From Bacillota bacterium (lineage in GTDB: Bacteria; Bacillota; Desulfitobacteriia; Desulfitobacteriales; Desulfitobacteriaceae): DNA of 11,727 bases. The notes beneath the pieces are model-generated. The model saw only the letters and a program-made list of their open reading frames with translations, was not told the origin of the DNA and did not search any database. This document shows, in pieces, positions 6,642 to 11,727 of the stretch (position 1 is its first letter; each line of letters starts with the position of its first letter). The DNA lies in assembly GCA_021849995.1 (NCBI GenBank), contig JAJZSC010000048.1, positions 1 through 11,727 on the forward strand, written 5' to 3'. Position numbers and translations under genes: made by a program.

Positions 6642-7298
6642 ATGAATTCTAACAAATACGAATCGAGGTTTTTTCGTCAATCAGACCCGAAGTCAGATAA
6701 ATTTATTTTCTCTCTTCCTTCAACCTGGTGGAGCCGCTTTTACGAATACCATTGGGCCGGTATGTTCGTTGAACCTAACGATACCGTGTTGGACGCTGCC
6801 TGTGGGATAAGTCACCCGTTCAAATTTTTTCTGGCAGGTGCGTGTCAGGAAGTTCATGCTTGTGACCTTGATAAACGGATATTATCGCCTACAGCCATAC
6901 TCAGAGACATTGAGGCAGATTTTGGTAAGGAAGCAGTAGATAACTTCCCACAGCATTACTTCAGACAAATTCAGTTTGCTAACACAGATATCGCAAAACT
7001 ACCTTACAATAATGAGAAGTTTGAAAAGGTATTCTGCATTTCAGTTTTAGAACATCTTCCTCCAGAAGCGATGTTTTCAGCTTTAACTGAATTCAAAAGA
7101 ATCTTAAAAAGCACAGGCCTGATCATTTTGACCTTTGACTACCCTACCATTAATTTAGAGACTTTCAGAACTGTGGTCGCTAACGCTGGCTTGAGCTTTT
7201 ATGAGCACACCGTATTTACTCTGCCTGAAGACGCTGTCTGCAGTGATTTATATGGAAGGCTCTATTGCTACCGTGCAATTCTCAAGAAAACTATTTGA
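6642..7298 (+). CDS. SAM-dependent methyltransferase (class I, Methyltransf_11-like)
   Basis: A 218-residue soluble methyltransferase. VLDAACGISHP (49-59) is the SAM-binding motif I, in a variant where the usual GxGxG is A-C-G-I-S. CDLD (74-77) supplies the acidic residue for the ribose, TDIAKLPY (115-122) follows, and VFCISVLEHLPP (130-141) is the motif after strand 4. These are hallmarks of class I Rossmann methyltransferases that commonly modify small molecules or sugars in polysaccharide clusters. The frame could extend to a GTG at 6615, but GGAAGGAG (6624-6631) is placed for the ATG at 6642. It begins the right-hand plus-strand group, 171 nt before a glycosyltransferase. Context suggests O-methylation of a glycan residue, but no specific substrate can be named. 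Confidence 0.88.
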   Translation: MNSNKYESRFFRQSDPKSDKFIFSLPSTWWSRFYEYHWAGMFVEPNDTVLDAACGISHPFKFFLAGACQEVHACDLDKRILSPTAILRDIEADFGKEAVDNFPQHYFRQIQFANTDIAKLPYNNEKFEKVFCISVLEHLPPEAMFSALTEFKRILKSTGLIILTFDYPTINLETFRTVVANAGLSFYEHTVFTLPEDAVCSDLYGRLYCYRAILKKTI

Positions 7299-7407
7299 CA
7301 CATTGTAGCAGGTCAATATGCAGATTGCGAACCTAATATACTAGAGAACAAATTGTCTAACTTTTTATTAGCTTGATCCCAGCTTTACCATTAAAAAGCC
7401 TCAAAAT

Positions 7408-7416
7408 CATATTCTA
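7408..7416 (+). promoter_or_regulatory. CATATTCTA, sigma-K-like -10 element
   Basis: CATATTCTA matches the sigma-K -10 consensus CATANNNTA. A TACC about 18 nt upstream could be a weak AC-type -35, slightly further away than the usual spacing. The element lies 62 nt before the ATG at 7470, the same distance as the equivalent motif before the methyltransferase gene. A handful of such matches is expected by chance in a window of this size. Confidence 0.3.
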
Positions 7417-7469
7417 AAAGAAGGTATGATGCTAACACGGCGAAACGTATTTATGACAGGAGGTTAAAG

Positions 7470-8492
7470 ATGCCAACTATAATTTATCCTCCCTCAATCC
7501 CTTGGAACTGGATGTTTCAAAGACCACAACAGCTCATGCGTCAACTTTCTACCCTAGGCTATCACGTCCTGTACGAGGATTTAGGGCATTTCTCCCATCC
7601 CACTGTTCAAAAGCTTTCTTCGACTTTTTCCCTTTGTCAGGGCATCTCTCCCCTAAGCATTTCTCACCCGCGGCCAAGAATTCTTTGGTTAACCGTTCCT
7701 TCTCATATTAATCTCATTGAACATTATGCCCCTGACTTGGTTATCTATGATGCTGTTGATGAGCCTAAAGATGAATTCTCAAGCTGGGCACCTTACTACC
7801 CTGATATTCTAAAAAAGGCAGATTTAATTTTTGCCAGCGGCAAAAGTATTTATGAATACCTTTCTGCCAATCACCCCAATGTTCATCTGGTGCCAAACGG
7901 AGTAGACTACCACCACTTTGCCTCAGCTCTTCCCCCCAGACCTGCCGATCTTCCAACCGGAAAACCCATAGTAGGTTATAGTGGAGCCATCGCTCCCTGG
8001 CTTGATTGGGACTTATTAACACACGTTATCAAAAGTAATCCCGACTTTTCATTTGTTTTTCTTGGTACTCTGTTCCAAATGGGGAAATTCCCCTTAAAAA
8101 ACCCTAATATAAAATACATCGGCTTAAAACCTTATAACCAGCTTCCTGCTTATCTCCACCAATTTGCGGTTGGACTTATTCCTTTCCGGTTAAGCCAGAT
8201 GACCAAAGGATGCAATCCAATCAAACTTTATGAATATTACGCAGCAGGCATCCCGGTAATGGGAACCCCACTTCCTGAACTCTTAAACGTACCTAAAATT
8301 CATCTGGAAAGTGACCCTAACCTTTTCTCCCTTCGCCTGCGTCAAATTATCCGATATAAGGATGCGTGTAAAACTGAACGTCTCGCCTACGCCCAAGCAA
8401 ATGACTGGACAGTCCGTGCCGGTCTCATCCGGAATTATATTGATGAAACCTTTAATAAAATAGCAAAACCAGCGTGTAACAACCTAGTTTAA
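7470..8492 (+). CDS. GT4-family glycosyltransferase, TuaH-like
   Basis: A 340-residue GT-B glycosyltransferase with a perfect AGGAGG (7458-7463) six bases before the ATG. The N-terminus has WNWMFQRPQQLMRQLSTLGY (12-31), the RPQQ-type motif seen at the start of TuaH-like glycosyltransferases of teichuronic acid and related pathways. YDAVDEP (93-99), FASGKSIYEYL (121-131), VPNGVD (141-146) and GYSGAIAPWLDWDLL (169-183) follow. NPIKLYEYYAAGIPV (249-263) is the donor-binding segment, where the first Glu of the usual EX7E is replaced, as is common in this subgroup. No membrane segment is visible. It lies between the methyltransferase and the beta-propeller gene on the same strand, so it could decorate the propeller protein or a shared surface glycan. 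That link is inference. Confidence 0.9.
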   Translation: MPTIIYPPSIPWNWMFQRPQQLMRQLSTLGYHVLYEDLGHFSHPTVQKLSSTFSLCQGISPLSISHPRPRILWLTVPSHINLIEHYAPDLVIYDAVDEPKDEFSSWAPYYPDILKKADLIFASGKSIYEYLSANHPNVHLVPNGVDYHHFASALPPRPADLPTGKPIVGYSGAIAPWLDWDLLTHVIKSNPDFSFVFLGTLFQMGKFPLKNPNIKYIGLKPYNQLPAYLHQFAVGLIPFRLSQMTKGCNPIKLYEYYAAGIPVMGTPLPELLNVPKIHLESDPNLFSLRLRQIIRYKDACKTERLAYAQANDWTVRAGLIRNYIDETFNKIAKPACNNLV

Positions 8493-8574
8493 GATTGAAT
8501 AAGATACGATGAAAAGTACCACTACTTCAATCCATAACACACATCTTATCAATCCAAAGGGGGGAAATACACAC

Positions 8575-10125
8575 ATGTTATTTGAAACCCACGCCTGGGT
8601 AACCCTCGATAACGCCGTCGCTATTTATAATGTATATAGCGATGAGCTAATCGCTACTATTCCTGTAGGCGTTTCACCTTTCTTCCCGAAACGCACACCG
8701 GATGGTACGAAAGTCTTGGTGCCCAACTTCGGCAGCAACACCGTCTCCATCTTATGTACAGCCGCTAATCGTGTCCTGGCTACGATCCCGGTCGGCATTG
8801 CTCCGACAGCCGTGGCGGTTGATCCAACCAGCACTACCGCCTACGTCACAAATTCAGGCAGCGGAACCGTCTCCGTCATCAGTATCCCAACAGAAAGTGT
8901 CGTCGGTACTATCTCTGTAGGCACAAGCCCTGTAGACGCTTTCGTCTCCAGAAACGGAAGCCGTGTCTATGTAAGCAACAGCGGCAGCAACAGCATCTCA
9001 GTCATCAACCCTACTACCAATTCTGTAGTCGCCACGATTCCGGTGGGTACAGCACCTAATGGATTAATAACCAGCCTCGATAATACTAAGCTCTATGTAG
9101 TTAACAATGGCAGCAATAATGTCAGCGTCATCGATACCGCTACAAATACTGTTATCACCACAATCCCTGTCGGAACCAGCCCGCAAAAAATTGCTGCTAA
9201 TCCTGTAACTCCATTCCTTTATGTCACAAACAATGGCTCAAATACCGTTAGTGTTATAGCTACAGCAACAAATACCGTGGTTGCTACAGTCGGTGTTGGC
9301 ATTGGCCCACGCGGAGTAGATGTCACCGGTGATGGTACCCAAGTATGGGTTGCAAACGAAGGGGATAGCTCCATTAGCATCATTAATGCCAGCACCAACA
9401 CCATTCAGGCTGCCCTCCCGACCGCCTTCCCGCCACGCGGCGTAACCGTCGGTCGAGTTGGCTCAGCTCTGTCCCCTGGAGAACCAATCGATTTGACTGA
9501 CCCTTATCAACTAGAGGAAGTCTCTGAATCAGTCTGCATCATCGTAGAGAAAGTTTTTGCAAGTTGTCAGCAAAGAGAATGCTTCCCCGCCTTTACGATC
9601 CAGCTTCCAACCGGAGGAGTTCCACCATTTACCTTCGTTAGTATGACCTTTGCCAACGGTGTAATTGTTCCAGGCAGCATTATAATCACTCCTATTCCAT
9701 CAAGGCCAAACTTCTCGAGAGTACAGTTCACAGTGCAGATTCCATTTACTCTTATACTTCGTGATTCTACCGGTGCTCTCTTCACAATTACAGGCAACTT
9801 GCCAGATATCGACAAAGACATTGTTCTCTTCTTCCCACCAACCAGACCAGAATTCGATCTTAGCTTGCGGATCGAGACTCGCACCGAATTACTGACCAGC
9901 CCGCTCTTTACCGCAACTAGTGTAGAAGTAGCAGTAGGAAGCTTTGTAGTAACCAAGGTTACAGGATTAGTGCAGCTCCTCGTTCCAGCCTTTGGCTACT
10001 GCCCAGAGCCACCAGTCTGTGAAGAGTTCCCGAGTGGTCCATCCAACCCATGTATCAACTTCTTTGATACCACTCTAACACCGTTCCCGACAGACTTCTT
10101 CCCACGGCAACTTGATGAGTGCTAA
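8575..10125 (+). CDS. Seven-bladed YVTN beta-propeller protein with Cys-containing C-terminal domain
   Basis: A 516-residue protein. Residues 1-297 are a YVTN/YncE-type propeller. Strands such as VLVPNFGSNTVSIL, AYVTNSGSGTVSVI and LYVTNNGSNTVSVI start at residues 47, 89, 131, 173, 215 and 257, exactly 42 apart, with a shorter first copy at 7-20. The PVGTSP-type turns recur seven times at the same period, giving seven blades. Residues 305-516 are a separate beta-rich region with C321, C331 and C336 (CX9CX4C, in VFASCQQREC), then C476, C482, C493 and a C-terminal Cys516; I do not recognise this family with confidence. No signal peptide, membrane segment or sorting motif is present, which fits a spore coat or exosporium protein placed from the mother cell. 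Start: ATG 8575 behind AAAGGGGGG; the frame extends to ATG 8509, which has no ribosome binding site. A terminator follows. Confidence 0.87.
   Translation: MLFETHAWVTLDNAVAIYNVYSDELIATIPVGVSPFFPKRTPDGTKVLVPNFGSNTVSILCTAANRVLATIPVGIAPTAVAVDPTSTTAYVTNSGSGTVSVISIPTESVVGTISVGTSPVDAFVSRNGSRVYVSNSGSNSISVINPTTNSVVATIPVGTAPNGLITSLDNTKLYVVNNGSNNVSVIDTATNTVITTIPVGTSPQKIAANPVTPFLYVTNNGSNTVSVIATATNTVVATVGVGIGPRGVDVTGDGTQVWVANEGDSSISIINASTNTIQAALPTAFPPRGVTVGRVGSALSPGEPIDLTDPYQLEEVSESVCIIVEKVFASCQQRECFPAFTIQLPTGGVPPFTFVSMTFANGVIVPGSIIITPIPSRPNFSRVQFTVQIPFTLILRDSTGALFTITGNLPDIDKDIVLFFPPTRPEFDLSLRIETRTELLTSPLFTATSVEVAVGSFVVTKVTGLVQLLVPAFGYCPEPPVCEEFPSGPSNPCINFFDTTLTPFPTDFFPRQLDEC
8641..9465 (+). repeat. 126-nt coding repeat (YVTN blades)
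   Basis: The propeller is encoded by about six and a half tandem units of exactly 126 nt. For example, GGCAGCAACACCGTCTCC at 8731 recurs in altered form near 8857, 8983, 9109 and 9235. Third positions have diverged between copies, so the duplications are old or held by selection, yet no length change has crept in. Confidence 0.75.
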
Positions 10126-10195
10126 ATAAGCTGACATCTAAGGATCAGTCACTCCATGAAACAGAAGTTCCTGGTAGCGAGTTATTCAATAAGAT

Positions 10196-10224
10196 AAGGG
10201 CTGTCCCACGGCAGCCCTTTCTTT
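10196..10224 (+). terminator. Rho-independent terminator after the YVTN gene
   Basis: AAGGGCTG (10196-10203) pairs perfectly with CAGCCCTT (10212-10219). An inner CC/GG pair with a bulged T extends the stem, and TTTCTTT follows. It lies 70 nt past the YVTN stop and separates that gene from the next one, which therefore needs its own promoter. Confidence 0.85.
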
Positions 10225-10328
10225 ACTCTATTTACTCTATTTACTCTATTTACTCTATTTACTCTATTTGTTCTATTTGTCTATTTGCTCTATCTACACC
10301 ATTTAGACTATCTACACTATTTACTGGA
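10222..10328. repeat. 9-nt minisatellite, unit TTTACTCTA
   Basis: Five perfect copies of TTTACTCTA (10222-10266) are followed by about seven decayed ones: TTTGTTCTA, TTTGTCTA (8 nt), TTTGCTCTA, TCTACACCA, TTTAGACTA, TCTACACTA and TTTACTGGA. The array begins inside the T-run of the terminator. Perfect copies at one end and decayed ones at the other suggest ongoing slippage expansion from the left. Confidence 0.92.
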
Positions 10329-10407
10329 ATTCAGATATTCATTCCGCCCCAGGTAAACAGACCGAAAATCTACTTTCTGTTTAGCGCGAAAAAAGGAAGT
10401 GGTTAGC
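10329..10407 (+). other. Leader of the second propeller gene
   Basis: This stretch, after the minisatellite and before the TTG at 10408, must hold the promoter of the last gene if that gene is transcribed independently. I see no convincing sigma-A or sporulation-type promoter in it. AAGGAAGTGG (10393-10402) is an extended ribosome binding site five bases before the TTG. Confidence 0.4.
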
Positions 10408-11727
10408 TTGATTGCTAAAAGACCGACTGTTATAAATCCAGTTATTCTGATCTCTGATAATTCCCGTCTTTACTTAAAATCTGATTCCCCGGGTCTCACC
10501 CTCTATACAGATAATTCTAGGCCACTCTACCAGCTTCAAGAACCGGTAATCCTAATGCAAGGAATAACAACAAATCCCCAGACTGTGCACTTGTCCGTCC
10601 TAAAAAGCAACGGAGATTTATGCTACACCGTGGTTCCTGTCAATGGTACACCCCAAACTAGTGTTTTAACTAACTTAGATCTGCGTTCTCGCAAGTACGC
10701 TCGTCTAATACTACTTCCATATAACGGGATGGTACATATCTTCTATGCTCATTCCCACCAAGCCATTCCTGAGCTATGGCATCTTGAGCATTTATTCTGG
10801 AATGGTAAGAGCTGGAGAGCTGGGCATCTAGGTGAGGTAGTATCCCGAACTCCAAACTATCACGTGTCCCTTGATAGCCAAGGAAACATCCACTTCCTGG
10901 CTATGACATTTCAGGGCCACCAATCCCTACTCCTTAGCAACCGTTTCCATGGGACCTTCCACCTCTGGGGTACACTCACTGAAACCCTGAGAATTCAGCG
11001 CGAAGTTGCAGAGATGACTACCATTCTAACCCCAGATAATACTCATTATGTATTCTGGACCGTAAAGAATCTACAAGGTCAGCATGATATCTACTGGGCC
11101 AAACGCACCAAGGCTAATGACCTCTCAAGTACTACCTGGCACCAGGTCCCCGCCCCTATCCAGAAAGTATCTGGTCCAATGCGCGGGATTGGAGCATTAG
11201 AAGTTAATGATACCTTGTGGCTCCTGCTCTGGTCAGAAAACGTAATCCTAATGTACTTCGACGGTGAAAAGTGGAGACAGCACTCTACCAAACTCCTGAA
11301 ACACCGGGCCATTGAAGTTATCAAGAGGAGTGAAAGATCTTTCTACTGTACAAAGTGGTTAGAGGATGACACAGCATTTCAATCCCCCTTATTTGCAGAC
11401 AGTATCGGTTTACCCTACGCTATGCCGGCACGGGTCCAGCAACTAGGCCAGTCTCAAATGCATACCCTCCCGGCTGAAATAACAGCACCTAACGAAATAA
11501 CATCAACTTTTGTGGATCAATCTGCACAAGTCATAAAAGGTTCTTCACTAACATCCCCTGACAATAATCCAGGTCCTCAACAATATGTAGCTTCACTAGC
11601 AAGCATACCCCAACACCATTCTTCAAGCTTAGAATCAACCCCCATAGCTGTCGAATCTAGTACTAACAACACAGAAAACCTTTCTACTGCTGAAAAGACG
11701 CCAACTCCTAGCCTGGATGAAAACGTC
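10408..11727 (+). CDS. Propeller-like repeat protein with Pro/Ser/Thr-rich tail, 3' truncated by window
   Basis: An open frame of 440 codons running to the last base with no stop. The start is TTG 10408, supported by AAGGAAGTGG five bases upstream; an in-frame GTG at 10399 overlaps that site. I do not recognise the family. Residues 50-335 hold at least five divergent repeats of about 50 residues. Each has a strand such as GMVHIFYAHS (107), GNIHFLAMTF (159), DNTHYVFWTV (210) or NDTLWLLLWS (267), then a second strand and a Trp such as FWNGKSW or YFDGEKW. This pattern suggests a beta-propeller of the sialidase/BNR or lectin-like kind. From about residue 350 the sequence becomes low-complexity and rich in Ser, Thr, Pro, Asn and Gln, like a linker or glycosylation acceptor. 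There is no signal peptide. Its place after the YVTN gene suggests a second surface structural protein, with low certainty. Confidence 0.75.
   Translation, partial: MIAKRPTVINPVILISDNSRLYLKSDSPGLTLYTDNSRPLYQLQEPVILMQGITTNPQTVHLSVLKSNGDLCYTVVPVNGTPQTSVLTNLDLRSRKYARLILLPYNGMVHIFYAHSHQAIPELWHLEHLFWNGKSWRAGHLGEVVSRTPNYHVSLDSQGNIHFLAMTFQGHQSLLLSNRFHGTFHLWGTLTETLRIQREVAEMTTILTPDNTHYVFWTVKNLQGQHDIYWAKRTKANDLSSTTWHQVPAPIQKVSGPMRGIGALEVNDTLWLLLWSENVILMYFDGEKWRQHSTKLLKHRAIEVIKRSERSFYCTKWLEDDTAFQSPLFADSIGLPYAMPARVQQLGQSQMHTLPAEITAPNEITSTFVDQSAQVIKGSSLTSPDNNPGPQQYVASLASIPQHHSSSLESTPIAVESSTNNTENLSTAEKTPTPSLDENV

Noticed and set aside
7765..8022. Minus-strand frame of 85 codons inside the TuaH-like glycosyltransferase
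   Set aside because: It is antisense to conserved glycosyltransferase motifs, with no independent evidence.
8533..8541. CATAACACA upstream of the YVTN gene as a sigma-K -10
   Set aside because: It lacks the TA of CATANNNTA and no -35 AC is suitably placed, so it is not supportable as a promoter.
9567..9956. Minus-strand frame of 129 codons inside the YVTN gene
   Set aside because: It lies wholly antisense to a well-supported gene, has no ribosome binding site or recognisable motif, and follows from the codon pattern of the opposite strand.
10222..10328. Possible CRISPR-like or attachment-site array
   Set aside because: The units are contiguous 9-mers without spacers, so this is a minisatellite. 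No cas, integrase or transposase gene is in the window.
10119..10406. Plus-strand frame of 95 codons with a repeated Tyr-Ser-Ile motif
   Set aside because: It starts at a GTG inside the end of the YVTN gene with no ribosome binding site, and runs through the terminator and the 9-nt minisatellite. The tripeptide repeat is only the minisatellite read in frame.

Overview
The window looks like chromosomal DNA from an endospore-forming, Gram-positive Firmicute. The Desulfosporosinus/Desulfitobacterium (Peptococcaceae) type of Clostridia is my best guess from protein flavour, but I cannot confirm it without a search. Reasons are the strong AGGAGG-type ribosome binding sites, frequent TTG starts, short rho-independent terminators, moderate GC, and surface-type beta-propeller proteins without signal peptides. 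There are nine protein-coding genes, two of them cut by the window edges. I see no RNA genes, insertion sequences, phage genes or CRISPR arrays.

Layout. (1) 1-1255, plus strand: the 3' end of an RfbH-type sugar 3-dehydrase, then a GT4 glycosyltransferase, closed by a terminator at 1275-1307. (2) 1423-6349, minus strand: a block transcribed right to left. It runs GT4 glycosyltransferase, LegB-like NAD-dependent sugar 4,6-dehydratase/epimerase, and sugar-1-phosphate nucleotidyltransferase, ending at a probable terminator (3387-3409). A two-domain GT2 glycosyltransferase with a TPR-like tail follows. (3) 6350-6641: divergent intergenic region with a strong bidirectional hairpin terminator, a tandem 9-mer and candidate promoters. 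(4) 6642-8492, plus strand: a SAM-dependent methyltransferase and a TuaH-like GT4 glycosyltransferase. (5) 8575-10125: a seven-bladed YVTN beta-propeller protein with an exact 42-residue period and a Cys-containing C-terminal domain, followed by a terminator and a 9-nt minisatellite. (6) 10408 to the window end: a second, unrelated propeller-like protein with a Pro/Ser/Thr-rich tail, still open at base 11727.

How the parts fit. The sugar genes can make an activated deoxysugar (nucleotidyltransferase, 4,6-dehydratase, 3-dehydrase), methylate a glycan, and transfer sugars (four glycosyltransferases, five catalytic domains). They lie beside two repeat proteins that lack signal peptides, which fits assembly on the spore surface from the mother cell. 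CATANNNTA motifs resembling mother-cell sigma factor -10 elements lie exactly 62 nt before two of the plus-strand start codons. The working hypothesis is a spore-surface (coat/exosporium) glycoprotein and glycosylation locus. The enzyme families are well supported; the spore-surface role is inference.

Several starts were placed by ribosome binding site rather than by longest reading frame. TTG appears to be the start codon of four genes (3297, 5159, 6349 and 10408).
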